This document shows positions 7,742 through 16,381 of a stretch of 64,000 bases of DNA, one piece after another. Position numbers and translations under genes: made by a program. The DNA comes from Streptomyces sp. BK340. Its GTDB lineage: Bacteria; Actinomycetota; Actinomycetes; Streptomycetales; Streptomycetaceae. Every line of letters begins with the position of its first letter. Within the stretch, counting starts at the first letter, position 1. The DNA is taken from positions 62,001 through 126,000 of the forward strand of contig NZ_VISR01000030.1 in the NCBI RefSeq assembly GCF_007827595.1, written 5' to 3'. The notes beneath the pieces are model-generated. The model saw only the letters and a program-made list of their open reading frames with translations, had not been told where the DNA came from and did no database searches.

Positions 7742-8673
7742 CGACCGTCGCCACGGTCGAGGAGGGTACGGCCAGCCCGTACGCCCTCTCCCACCTGGAC
7801 GCCCTCGAGTCCGAGGCGGTGCACATCTTCCGCGAGGTGGCGGGTGAGTTCGAGAACCCGGTGATCCTGTTCTCCGGTGGCAAGGACTCCATCGTCATGC
7901 TGCACCTCGCGCTGAAGGCGTTCGCCCCGGCGGCGATCCCCTTCTCGCTGCTCCATGTGGACACGGGGCACAACTTCCCCGAGGTGCTGGAGTACCGGGA
8001 CCGTGTGGTCGCCGCACATGGGCTGCGCCTCCATGTGGCCTCCGTACAGGACTACATCGACCGCGGTGTGCTGAAGGAGCGTCCCGACGGCACCCGCAAC
8101 CCGCTGCAGACGCTTCCGCTGACGGAGCGCATCCAGAGCGAGAAGTTCGACGCCGTCTTCGGCGGCGGCCGCCGTGACGAGGAGAAGGCCCGGGCCAAGG
8201 AGCGCGTCTTCTCGCTGCGGGACGAGTTCTCCCAGTGGGACCCGCGCCGCCAGCGGCCCGAGCTGTGGAACCTGTACAACGGCCGCCACGCGCCCGGCGA
8301 ACACGTCCGCGTGTTCCCGCTCAGCAACTGGACCGAGCTGGACGTCTGGCAGTACATCGCCCGCGAGGGCATCGAGCTGCCGCAGATCTACTTCGCGCAC
8401 GAGCGCGAGGTGTTCCAGCGGGCCGGCATGTGGCTGACCGCCGGCGAGTGGGGCGGGCCGAAGGAGTCCGAGACCGTCGTGAAGCGCCTGGTCCGCTACC
8501 GGACCGTCGGTGACATGTCCTGCACGGGCGCCGTCGACTCCGACGCGACCACGCTGGACGACGTCATCGCCGAGATCGCCGCCTCCCGGCTCACCGAGCG
8601 CGGCGCCACCCGCGCCGACGACAAGCTCTCCGAGGCCGCGATGGAAGACCGCAAGCGCGAGGGGTACTTCTAA
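7738..8673 (+). CDS. cysD: sulfate adenylyltransferase subunit 2
   Basis: 311 residues, normal family length. It is an ATP-PPase-fold protein with the PP-loop FSGGKDS at about 45-51, DTGHNFPEVLEYRD, and the C-terminal region MEDRKREGYF. With CysN it forms the heterodimeric ATP sulfurylase that makes APS from sulfate and ATP, driven by GTP hydrolysis. The ATG at 7738 overlaps the cysC stop by 4 bp and cysN begins 2 bp after its stop, fitting a one-to-one complex. Confidence 0.96.
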   Translation: MTTVATVEEGTASPYALSHLDALESEAVHIFREVAGEFENPVILFSGGKDSIVMLHLALKAFAPAAIPFSLLHVDTGHNFPEVLEYRDRVVAAHGLRLHVASVQDYIDRGVLKERPDGTRNPLQTLPLTERIQSEKFDAVFGGGRRDEEKARAKERVFSLRDEFSQWDPRRQRPELWNLYNGRHAPGEHVRVFPLSNWTELDVWQYIAREGIELPQIYFAHEREVFQRAGMWLTAGEWGGPKESETVVKRLVRYRTVGDMSCTGAVDSDATTLDDVIAEIAASRLTERGATRADDKLSEAAMEDRKREGYF

Positions 8674-8675
8674 GC

Positions 8676-10010
8676 ATGAGCACGACCACGACCGAGGCGC
8701 TCTCGGCCACCACCCTGCTGCGGTTCGCCACCGCCGGCTCCGTCGACGACGGCAAGTCCACGCTCGTCGGACGGCTGCTGCACGACTCCAAGTCGGTCCT
8801 CACCGACCAGCTGGAGGCCGTGGAGCGCGCGTCCGCGAGCCGGGGCCAGGACGGACCCGACCTCGCGCTGCTCACCGACGGCCTGCGCGCCGAGCGCGAG
8901 CAGGGCATCACCATCGACGTGGCCTACCGCTACTTCGCCACGCCCCGCCGCCGGTTCATCCTCGCCGACACGCCCGGCCATGTGCAGTACACCCGCAACA
9001 TGGTCACCGGTGCCTCCACGGCCGAGCTGACGGTGGTCCTGGTCGACGCCCGCAACGGTGTGGTCGAGCAGACCCGCCGGCACGCGGCGATCGCCGCGCT
9101 GCTGCGCGTGCCGCACGTGGTCCTCGCCGTCAACAAGATGGACCTGGTGGACTACCAGGAGTCCGTGTTCGCCGCGATCGCCGAGGAGTTCACGGCGTAC
9201 GCGACCGAGCTGGGCGTCCCGGAGGTCACCGCGATCCCGATCTCGGCGCTCGCCGGCGACAACGTGGTGGAACCCTCCGCCAACATGGACTGGTACGGCG
9301 GCCCGACCGTCCTGGAGCACCTGGAGACCGTCCCGGTCAGCCACGACCTGGCGCACTGCCACGCCCGGCTGCCCGTGCAGTACGTGATCCGTCCGCAGAC
9401 CGCCGAGCACCCGGACTACCGGGGCTACGCGGGCCAGATCGCGGCCGGTACCTTCCGCGTCGGCGAGCCGGTCACGATCCTGCCCTCCGGCCGTACGACG
9501 ACGATCTCCGGCATCGACCTGCTCGGCGAGCCGGTCGACGCGGCCTGGACGACGCAGTCGGTGACCGTCCTGCTGACGGACGACGTCGACGTCTCGCGCG
9601 GCGACCTGATCGTGCCGACCAAGGACGCGCCGGCCACCACGCAGGACGTGGAGGCGACCGTCTGCCACGTCGCCGACCAGCCGCTGGCCGTCGGGCACCG
9701 GGTGCTGCTCAAGCACGGCACCCGCACGGTCAAGGCCATCGTCAAGGACATCCCGTCCCGCCTCACGCTCGACGACCTGTCCCTGCACCCGCACCCGGGA
9801 CAGCTCGTCGCCAACGACATCGGCCGCGTCAAGATCCGCACCGCGGAACCGCTGCCGGTGGACTCGTACGCCGACTCGCGGCGCACGGGCTCGTTCATCC
9901 TGATCGACCCGGACGACGGCACCACGCTCACCGCGGGCATGGTCGGCGAGTCGTTCGCCTCCCCGGAGCCGGTCAAGGACGAGGCCGAGAGCGACGGGTG
10001 GGACTTCTGA
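8676..10010 (+). CDS. cysN: sulfate adenylyltransferase subunit 1 (GTPase)
   Basis: 444 residues. It is an EF-Tu-like GTPase: P-loop GSVDDGKST (21-29), DTPGH (98-102) and NKMD (153-156), then two beta-barrel domains. Length matches the stand-alone CysN form; there is no fused APS kinase domain, in keeping with the separate cysC. It couples GTP hydrolysis to sulfate adenylylation by CysD. It is the last gene of the tightly coupled block; a 222-bp gap follows before the transporter genes. Confidence 0.96.
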   Translation: MSTTTTEALSATTLLRFATAGSVDDGKSTLVGRLLHDSKSVLTDQLEAVERASASRGQDGPDLALLTDGLRAEREQGITIDVAYRYFATPRRRFILADTPGHVQYTRNMVTGASTAELTVVLVDARNGVVEQTRRHAAIAALLRVPHVVLAVNKMDLVDYQESVFAAIAEEFTAYATELGVPEVTAIPISALAGDNVVEPSANMDWYGGPTVLEHLETVPVSHDLAHCHARLPVQYVIRPQTAEHPDYRGYAGQIAAGTFRVGEPVTILPSGRTTTISGIDLLGEPVDAAWTTQSVTVLLTDDVDVSRGDLIVPTKDAPATTQDVEATVCHVADQPLAVGHRVLLKHGTRTVKAIVKDIPSRLTLDDLSLHPHPGQLVANDIGRVKIRTAEPLPVDSYADSRRTGSFILIDPDDGTTLTAGMVGESFASPEPVKDEAESDGWDF

Positions 10011-10011
10011 C

Positions 10012-10193
10012 GTGAACTCCACCGATTACTACTCCACGTTCGCGAAGGAGGGCGGCCGCGTCGGCAGCGGCGACCTCGGCAGCGGGCAGGGCGGAGTGGC
10101 GCGATGTGTGCGCTGACGTACGCGCACTGCTTGCGCGCCCTCACCCCCCACCGCTGTAGACGAAGACCTGCCGACCTCCCGGCCACGACCTGA
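10012..10193 (+). other. gap after cysN with two overlapping small frames, one Cys-rich (possible second leader)
   Basis: The 222-bp gap between cysN and the transporter holds a 34-codon frame from a GTG (10012-10116) and, overlapping it, a 29-codon frame from an ATG (10104-10193). The second has GGAG seven bases upstream and encodes MCALTYAHCLRALTPHRC..., with Cys at 2, 9 and 18. It ends 39 bp before the lipoprotein start. Cys codons just upstream of a sulfur-source transporter suggest a cysteine-sensing leader. It lacks the RRHVDL pattern of the sir leader, and I see no strong hairpin after it. Confidence 0.3.
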
Positions 10194-10232
10194 AAGACCG
10201 TGACCGCCGGGCCTCCGAGAGGAACACCTCCC

Positions 10233-11339
10233 GTGCCTGCTACACCTGCTCTTCGCCGTACCTTCGCGGTCATGGCCGCGCTCCCCCTTCTCACGCTCGC
10301 CGCTTGCGGCTACGGGTCCAAGTCCACGGCCGACAACGCGAAGGAGAAGGTCGCCGCCGGCTCCTCGAAGATCGACGGCCTTTCCTCCGTCAAGATCGGC
10401 TACTTCGGCAACCTGACCCACGGCACCGCGCTCGTCGCCCGTCAGCAGGGCCTGTTCCAGAAGGAACTGGGCGCCACCAAGGCGAACTACCAGATCTTCA
10501 ACGCCGGTCCCTCGGAGATCGAGGCCCTCAACTCCGGCTCCATCGACATCGGCTGGATCGGCCCCTCCCCGGCGATCAACGGCTACACCAAGGCCAACGG
10601 CACCAACCTGCGCATCATCGGCGGTTCGGCCTCCGGCGGCGTGAAGCTCGTCGTCAACCCGAAGAAGATCAAGTCCCTGAAGGACGTCAAGGGCAAGAAG
10701 ATCGCGACCCCGCAGCTCGGCAACACGCAGGACGTGGCGTTCCTCAACTGGGTCGCCGACCAGGGCTGGAAGGTCGACGCGACCACCGGCAAGGGCGATG
10801 TGTCGGTGCTCCGCACCGACAACAAGATCACCCCGGACGCCTACGCGTCCGGCGCCATCGACGGTGCCTGGGTGCCGGAGCCGACCGCGTCCAAGCTGGT
10901 CGCGGAGGGCGGCAAGGTGCTGCTCGACGAGGCGTCGCTGTGGCCGGACAAGAAGTTCGTGATCACGAACATCATCGTGCGGCAGGGCTTCCTCAAGGAC
11001 CACCCGAAGGCCGTCGAGGCCGTGCTGAAGGCCTCCGTCGAGGCCAACAAGTGGATCAACGCCAACTCCGACAAGGCGAAGGCGGTGGCGAACAAGCAGC
11101 TGGAGGCGGATTCGGGCAAGGCGCTCCCGGCCGGCGTCCTCGACCCGGCCTGGAAGTCGATCCAGTTCACCGACGACCCGCTGGCCTCCACCCTCAACAC
11201 CGAGGCGGAGCACGCGGTCAAGGCCGGCCTGCTGGAGAAGCCGAACCTGAAGGGCATCTACGACCTCACGCTCCTCAACCAGGTCCTCAAGGGTGAGGGC
11301 GCGAGCACGGTGGACGACGCCGGTCTCGGCGCCAGCTGA
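10233..11339 (+). CDS. sulfonate/sulfate-ester-type ABC transporter substrate-binding lipoprotein
   Basis: 368 residues from the GTG at 10233, preceded by GAGAGGA. It has a lipoprotein signal with lipobox TLAAC and lipidated Cys at 25. The mature part is a type-2 periplasmic-binding fold of the SsuA/TauA/NrtA family: VKIGYFGNLTHGTALVA, NAGPSEIEALNSGSIDIGWIGPSPA, and IDGAWVPEPTASKL. It is anchored outside the membrane and delivers a sulfur compound to the permease. The cys/sir context points to sulfonates or sulfate esters; taurine or sulfate cannot be excluded. First gene of a three-gene transporter cassette. Confidence 0.9.
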   Translation: MPATPALRRTFAVMAALPLLTLAACGYGSKSTADNAKEKVAAGSSKIDGLSSVKIGYFGNLTHGTALVARQQGLFQKELGATKANYQIFNAGPSEIEALNSGSIDIGWIGPSPAINGYTKANGTNLRIIGGSASGGVKLVVNPKKIKSLKDVKGKKIATPQLGNTQDVAFLNWVADQGWKVDATTGKGDVSVLRTDNKITPDAYASGAIDGAWVPEPTASKLVAEGGKVLLDEASLWPDKKFVITNIIVRQGFLKDHPKAVEAVLKASVEANKWINANSDKAKAVANKQLEADSGKALPAGVLDPAWKSIQFTDDPLASTLNTEAEHAVKAGLLEKPNLKGIYDLTLLNQVLKGEGASTVDDAGLGAS

Positions 11340-11371
11340 TCCCCGACCCGAGTTCCCAGGAGGTGACGACC

Positions 11372-12151
11372 ATGGCAACGACCCTCGTCAAGGCCGAAGA
11401 GTCGGTGGAGTACGCGGCTCGCCTTGAGCATGTCTCGAAGTCCTTCGCAGGACCGGGCGGGCAGCAGCTCGTCCTGGACGACATCAGCCTCGATGTCGCG
11501 CCCGGCGAGTTCGTCACTCTCCTGGGGGCCTCGGGCTGCGGCAAGTCCACCCTGCTGAACCTGGTGGCGGGCCTGGACCGGCCGACCGTCGGCGACATCG
11601 CGACGGACGGCCGCCCGGCCCTGATGTTCCAGGAACACGCGCTCTTCCCGTGGCTGACCGCGGGCAAGAACATCGAACTCGCCCTCAAGCTCAGGGGAGT
11701 TCCGAAGAACGACCGGCGCGACAAGACCGAGGAGCTGCTCGGACTCGTCCGGCTCAAGGGCGCCTACGGCAAGCGCGTGCACGAGCTCTCGGGCGGTATG
11801 CGCCAGCGCGTGGCACTGGCCCGCGCGCTCGCCCAGGAGAGCAATCTGCTGCTGATGGACGAGCCGTTCGCGGCGCTGGACGCCATCACGCGGGACGTGC
11901 TGCACGACGAGCTGACCCGGATCTGGGCGGAGACCGGCCTGTCCGTCCTCTTCGTCACGCACAACGTGCGCGAGGCGGTGCGGCTCGCGCAGCGCGTCGT
12001 CCTGCTGTCGTCCCGGCCGGGCCGGATCGCGCGCGAGTGGACGGTCGACATCCCGCAGCCGCGTCGCATCGAGGACGCGCCGGTCGCCGAACTGTCCCTA
12101 GAGATCACTGACGTACTGCGTGGGGAGATCCGCCGTCATGGCCAGCACTGA
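11372..12151 (+). CDS. ABC transporter ATP-binding protein (SsuB/TauB type)
   Basis: 259 residues; the ATG at 11372 has a near-perfect AGGAGGTG six bases upstream. It has Walker A GASGCGKST (52-60), Q-loop FQEHALFPW, signature LSGGMRQR (139-146), Walker B LLMDEP (160-165) and the switch His in FVTHNVREAVRL. The VREAVRLAQRVVLLSSRPGRI segment is characteristic of nitrate/sulfonate/taurine importers. It powers uptake with the adjacent permease, whose start overlaps its end by 14 bp. Confidence 0.93.
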   Translation: MATTLVKAEESVEYAARLEHVSKSFAGPGGQQLVLDDISLDVAPGEFVTLLGASGCGKSTLLNLVAGLDRPTVGDIATDGRPALMFQEHALFPWLTAGKNIELALKLRGVPKNDRRDKTEELLGLVRLKGAYGKRVHELSGGMRQRVALARALAQESNLLLMDEPFAALDAITRDVLHDELTRIWAETGLSVLFVTHNVREAVRLAQRVVLLSSRPGRIAREWTVDIPQPRRIEDAPVAELSLEITDVLRGEIRRHGQH

Positions 12152-13016
12152 GACCACGCCGGCCCAGGACGCCGGAAGCGTCGAGGCGGGCCTCGACGCG
12201 CTGGAGACCACGGCCACCGGCCGGACGCCCTTCAGCCAGACCTTCAAGAACAAGATCCTGCCGCCCGTCATCGCCATCGCCGTGGTGCTGGTGGCCTGGA
12301 GCCTGCTCTACCCGGTCGTCGACAACCCGTCGAAGCTGCCCTCCCCTTCCGATGTCTGGGGCGAGGTCGAGGACCAGTGGCTCAAGGGGACCCTGCTCGA
12401 ATACATTTGGGGCAGCGTGTCCCGCGGCCTGCTGGGCTTCGTGCTCGCCCTGGCCATCGGTACGCCGTTGGGTCTGCTGGTGGCGCGGGTGAAGTTCGTG
12501 CGCGCGGCGTTCGGACCGATCCTGTCGGGTCTGCAGTCGCTGCCCTCGGTCGCCTGGGTCGCGCCGGCGGTGATCTGGCTGGGCCTGGACAACTCGGTGA
12601 TGTTCACGGTGATCCTGCTCGGCGCCGTCCCCTCGATCGCCAACGGCCTGGTGTCGGGCGTCGACCAGGTGCCCCCGCTGTTCCTGCGCGCGGGCCGCAC
12701 CCTGGGTGCGACGGGACTGCGTGGGACGTGGCACATCGTGATGCCGGCGGCGCTGCCCGGCTATGTGGCCGGTCTGAAGCAGGGCTGGGCGTTCTCCTGG
12801 CGTTCGCTGATGGCCGCCGAGATCATCGCCCAGTCGCCGGACATGGGCATGGGTCTGGGCCAGCTGCTCGAGGTGGGCCGTACGAACAGCAGCATGGCGA
12901 CGGTCTTCCTCGCCATCCTGCTCATCCTGTTCGTCGGCATCGCCATCGACCTGCTGATCTTCAGCCCGCTGGAGCGGTGGGTGCTGCGCAGCCGCGGCCT
13001 GCTGGTGAAGAGCTGA
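12138..13016 (+). CDS. ABC transporter permease (SsuC/TauC type)
   Basis: 292 residues from the ATG at 12138, with GGGGAGA upstream. About six membrane segments follow a hydrophilic N-terminus of roughly 45 residues, starting with KILPPVIAIAVVLVAWSLLYPVV. The EAA-type coupling loop lies around AGRTLGATGLRGTWHIVMPAALPGYVAG. The family imports sulfonates, taurine or nitrate; the operon favours a sulfur compound. The sirohydrochlorin chelatase gene begins 6 bp after its stop. Confidence 0.93.
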   Translation: MASTETTPAQDAGSVEAGLDALETTATGRTPFSQTFKNKILPPVIAIAVVLVAWSLLYPVVDNPSKLPSPSDVWGEVEDQWLKGTLLEYIWGSVSRGLLGFVLALAIGTPLGLLVARVKFVRAAFGPILSGLQSLPSVAWVAPAVIWLGLDNSVMFTVILLGAVPSIANGLVSGVDQVPPLFLRAGRTLGATGLRGTWHIVMPAALPGYVAGLKQGWAFSWRSLMAAEIIAQSPDMGMGLGQLLEVGRTNSSMATVFLAILLILFVGIAIDLLIFSPLERWVLRSRGLLVKS

Positions 13017-13022
13017 CGTCCC

Positions 13023-13763
13023 ATGCGTGACAAGCCGGTTCTCCTCGTCGTCGCCCACGGCAGCCGCGACCCGCGGCACGCCGCGACCGTGCACGCGCTC
13101 GTGCAGCGCGTACGGTCGCTGCGGCCGGGGCTGCGCGTGGAGACCGGCTTCCTGGACTTCAACATCCCGTCCGTGCACGGGGTGCTGGAGTCGCTCGCGG
13201 CAAAGGGCGTGCGCGACGTCGTGGCGCTGCCGCTGCTGCTGACCCGCGCCTTCCACGCGAAGGCCGACATCCCCGCCGTCCTGCGGGACGCGCCGCCGCA
13301 GCTGCGCATCCGCCAGGCGGAGGTGCTGGGCCCGTCCCCGCTGCTGCTGTCGGCGCTGGAGCGACGGCTGTTCGAGGCGGGTCTCACGCCCGCCGACAAG
13401 TCCTCGACCGGGGTCGTGCTGGCCTCGGCGGGGTCCTCCGACCCGGAGGCGATCGCAGTGATCGCCGACATCGCGCGGGAGTGGTGGCACACCGGTTGGT
13501 GCGCCGTGCGACCTGCGTTCGCCTCCGCATCCCTTCCCCGCACCGAGGACGCCGTGCGGGAGCTGCGCGTCCTCGGCTGCGAGCGGGTGGCCGTGGCGCC
13601 GTACGTGCTGGCCCCCGGCTTCCTGCCGGACCGCATCGCACGCGGCGCGGCCGGGGCGGACGTCCTGGCGGACGTACTGGGCCCGGCGCCGGAGGTGGCA
13701 CGGCTGCTGCTGGAGCGGTACGACGAGGCACGTCTGCCGCTGCCGGCGGCGCTCGGCGCCTGA
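13023..13763 (+). CDS. sirohydrochlorin chelatase, CbiX/SirB type
   Basis: 246 residues. Two tandem chelatase-like halves are visible. The N-terminal half carries the metal-binding pair VVAHGSRDPRH (H12) and LTRAFHAKADIP (H77); the second half has VAVAPYVLAPGFLPDRI. It should insert Fe(II) into sirohydrochlorin to make sirohaem, the cofactor of the sulfite reductase encoded upstream. Its place at the end of the sulfur operon fits this better than the cobalt insertion of CbiX in B12 synthesis. Confidence 0.9.
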   Translation: MRDKPVLLVVAHGSRDPRHAATVHALVQRVRSLRPGLRVETGFLDFNIPSVHGVLESLAAKGVRDVVALPLLLTRAFHAKADIPAVLRDAPPQLRIRQAEVLGPSPLLLSALERRLFEAGLTPADKSSTGVVLASAGSSDPEAIAVIADIAREWWHTGWCAVRPAFASASLPRTEDAVRELRVLGCERVAVAPYVLAPGFLPDRIARGAAGADVLADVLGPAPEVARLLLERYDEARLPLPAALGA

Positions 13764-13900
13764 CTGCCCGGCGGCCCGACGGCGGCTCGTCCGGTCGTTC
13801 CCGTCCCGGCCTTCCCGGTTTCCCCGAATCCCCTTCCTGGTCACGTCCGGATCTGCTGGGATGGTCCCTCGAGGCACTATCTCGGGGGAGAACGGTTCGC

Positions 13901-16378
13901 GTGGCCGGTCAGGAGTTCGGGCATCACCTGGGGCTGCCCAGGGCTCTGTCGGGTCTGCCGCTGAGCCCCCTCGTACCCGGTTACGGCAGCCTGGCCGCGG
14001 CCCAGCACGCGGCGGGGTTACGTCATCTCGGCGAGGTCCTGGGCGCCTCCCCCGCGGGGTTGAGGGTCCTGGACGGGCTGTTCGTGCCCTCGGGGCCGTG
14101 GGGCCGGCGCCGGGTGGACGGGCCGTACCTGGACGGTCTCGCGCAGGGGCCGGGACCGGGCGCCCCGCTCGCCCCACGGCTGGCCGAGCTGCACCGGCGC
14201 GATCCGCAGGCCCTGCGCCGGGTCGTCCTCTACCAGCTGATAGGTCTGCTGCAGGACCATCCGGCGTCCCGACGCCCGCGGATCGCCGCCGAGCTGGGAG
14301 TGCACGCCGACGAGATCGAAGGGCTGGTGGCGGCCGCCCGGCTGCGCCCCGCCCTCGACCGGCGCCAGCGCGATGCCGCCGAGTCGCTCGCCGACGCCCT
14401 GGAACGACGGAAGCTGCACCGGCTGCGGGGCCTGCTCGACCGGCTGCCCACCGGCGGCGGTGACCCGGCGCTGGCCGCGCTGCGATCGGAAGTGGCCGAG
14501 CGGACGGGTCTGGTCGAGGACCTGTTGCGGACCGCCCGGCGGGCCGAGGAGCAGGGCGACCGGGACGGCGCCGGCGGCGCGTACCTGCAGGCGCTGTGCG
14601 GGGCGGCCGACGACCGGCGCGCCCTGCGCGGTCTGGTCCGCCTGCACCGGCCCGAATCCGGACACCGCCCCCTGCTGCGCGCCGAACTGCGCCCGGACCA
14701 CGTCGAGTTGAGCTGGCAGGACCGGCACGACGTCCCCGGCGAGTGGCGGCTGCTGCGGCTGTACCGCACGGCGCGGGGCAGACCCGCCGTACGGAGTGTG
14801 CCCGGCGCGGACCCGACGGCGGCCGGGACCGCACGGGACAAGGAGGCACCACTGGGATCCGGGGTGCGGTACGCGGCCCTGCCGTTGCGGGACGGCCGGG
14901 TGGCGGGCCCGCCACTGGTGTCGCGCCGGCTGCTGGTCGCCCCGGAGGTGGGCCGCCCGGTACTGACGGACGGCCCGGGCCGCATCCACTGCACCTGGCA
15001 GCGGCCGGCGGGCGCGAGCGACATCACGATCGAGCACACGGGTCCGGACGAGGCTGTCAGCCGGCCCGACCCGCGGTCCGCGGCCGGCAGCGACGTCACC
15101 GCCGAGCCCACGCGTGCGGACGAGGCCGCCGCCCGCCGCACGCGGAGATCGACGGGCCCCACCGGCAGCACCGCCGGGCCCACGCTCCAGGACAGGACCC
15201 CCCTCCGCCCCGCCCGGCGCCCGGCGGACGCGCCCGCTCCGGACGAGACCGTCAGCCGGCCCGAACCGCGGTCCACGGCCGGCAGCGACGTCACCGCCGA
15301 GCCCACGGGGCCGGACGCTGGCGTCGTCCGGCTCGTTCAGCGGCCCGACGGGTTCACGGCCACCGGGCTGGCGGCCGGCCCGCACTCCTTCCGGATCGTC
15401 TGCCGGTACCGGGCGCCCGACGGCAGCCTGGTCGCCTCCCCGGGCCTGCGGGTGACCGGGACCGTCCATCCCTGGCCGGAGCCCGTGCGCAGCCTCGACG
15501 CGCGGGCCGACGGCGGGGCCGTGCGGTTCGAGTGGAGCGGTGCAGAAGGTGCCGAGGTGCGGCTGGTGGTGTGGCCCGGGCCGGCACCGGCGCCGGGCAC
15601 CGAGTTGCGTGCGCAGGAACTGCCGGACGCGCTGGACTGGCCCGAGAAGGCGGGCGCCCCGTGCCCTCCGCCGGGCACGTACGCCGAGGTCGCCGCCGTC
15701 GCCGTACTCGGTGCGCGGGCGGTGGCCGGACCGGCCGTCGGCGTGGAGGCCGTGCGCGCCGTGCCGGGGCTCACCGTCGAACGGCTGCCGGACGGGCAGG
15801 CGCGGATCACTCTGGAGTGGCCCGAGGGCGTCGGGCACCTCGTGGTCGGCTGGACGGCTCTGGACGGAGCAGGGAGCGGCGGGGAGCGGATCCTGACCGC
15901 GCACGCCTACCGGCGCGGCGGGCTGCGGCTGCCCGTCGGCGCGGGGGCCGTGCGGATCCGGGCGGTGACCGTGCCCCGGGTGCCGGGCGCGGTCGTGGTG
16001 GTGCCGGACGCGGCCGAAGCACTACTGCCGTCCGACGCCGCCATCAGGTACCAACTGGTGCGCGCACAACGGCGGTTCCTGGGCCGGGGCGGCCGCACCC
16101 TGCTCCGGGTCACCCTGGCCGCGCCGGGCGCGCCCGGGGACGTACCGGAGTTCGTGTGCGTCGCCCGCAGCGGCACCCTGCGTCCGCGCAGCGCCGCCGA
16201 CGGCACGACGGTCCTGCGGATACCCGGGCCCGACCTGGCTCGGCAGGGGACCGTCGAACAGGAGCTGCCGGCCTCCCCCTGCCCGGCCCCCTACACCCTG
16301 CGCGGCTTCCTGCTCGGGGAGCACGCGGCCTCGGTACGCCTCGAAGAACCCTCTCTCGCCAGCCTGGTGGTGCGCTGA
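13901..16378 (+). CDS. Fn3-like domain protein, first gene of the GTPase/TerY-P locus
   Basis: 825 residues from the GTG at 13901, after CGGGGGAG; this start is inferred, as the frame stays open further upstream. The first ~230 residues are helical and basic (LARRLHRL-like stretches; ALERRKLHRLRGLLDRL). Several beta-rich Fn3-like units follow, for example ELRPDHVELSWQDRHDVPGEWRLLRLYR and SLDARADGGAVRFEWSGAEGAEVRLVVW. One Fn3-like unit is interrupted between ITIEHTGPD and AGVVRLVQ by about 88 hydrophilic residues that contain a 70-bp direct repeat. No enzyme motif or membrane segment is seen. It is 3 bp from the next gene, so it belongs to the operon. I infer a scaffold or binding subunit. Confidence 0.7.
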   Translation: MAGQEFGHHLGLPRALSGLPLSPLVPGYGSLAAAQHAAGLRHLGEVLGASPAGLRVLDGLFVPSGPWGRRRVDGPYLDGLAQGPGPGAPLAPRLAELHRRDPQALRRVVLYQLIGLLQDHPASRRPRIAAELGVHADEIEGLVAAARLRPALDRRQRDAAESLADALERRKLHRLRGLLDRLPTGGGDPALAALRSEVAERTGLVEDLLRTARRAEEQGDRDGAGGAYLQALCGAADDRRALRGLVRLHRPESGHRPLLRAELRPDHVELSWQDRHDVPGEWRLLRLYRTARGRPAVRSVPGADPTAAGTARDKEAPLGSGVRYAALPLRDGRVAGPPLVSRRLLVAPEVGRPVLTDGPGRIHCTWQRPAGASDITIEHTGPDEAVSRPDPRSAAGSDVTAEPTRADEAAARRTRRSTGPTGSTAGPTLQDRTPLRPARRPADAPAPDETVSRPEPRSTAGSDVTAEPTGPDAGVVRLVQRPDGFTATGLAAGPHSFRIVCRYRAPDGSLVASPGLRVTGTVHPWPEPVRSLDARADGGAVRFEWSGAEGAEVRLVVWPGPAPAPGTELRAQELPDALDWPEKAGAPCPPPGTYAEVAAVAVLGARAVAGPAVGVEAVRAVPGLTVERLPDGQARITLEWPEGVGHLVVGWTALDGAGSGGERILTAHAYRRGGLRLPVGAGAVRIRAVTVPRVPGAVVVVPDAAEALLPSDAAIRYQLVRAQRRFLGRGGRTLLRVTLAAPGAPGDVPEFVCVARSGTLRPRSAADGTTVLRIPGPDLARQGTVEQELPASPCPAPYTLRGFLLGEHAASVRLEEPSLASLVVR
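15043..15307 (+). repeat. 70-bp direct repeat pair inside the Fn3-like gene
   Basis: 15043-15112 and 15238-15307 agree at 66 of 70 positions and are offset by exactly 195 bp (65 codons), so the frame is kept. Each copy encodes SRP-D/E-PRS-A/T-AGSDVTAEPT. The duplication has expanded a hydrophilic loop within a predicted Fn3-like domain. Confidence 0.85.
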
Positions 16379-16381
16379 GCC

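Noticed and set aside
10029..11378. Long minus-strand open frame opposite the lipoprotein gene
   Set aside because: It is a mirror of the plus-strand codon bias. The plus strand has a clear lipoprotein signal, family motifs and a ribosome-binding site; the minus product is low-complexity Val/Gly/Asp.
13764..13900. Terminator after the sirohydrochlorin chelatase gene
   Set aside because: The gap is GC-rich but I found no stem of more than 6-7 bp, so whether the sulfur operon stops here cannot be read from the sequence.
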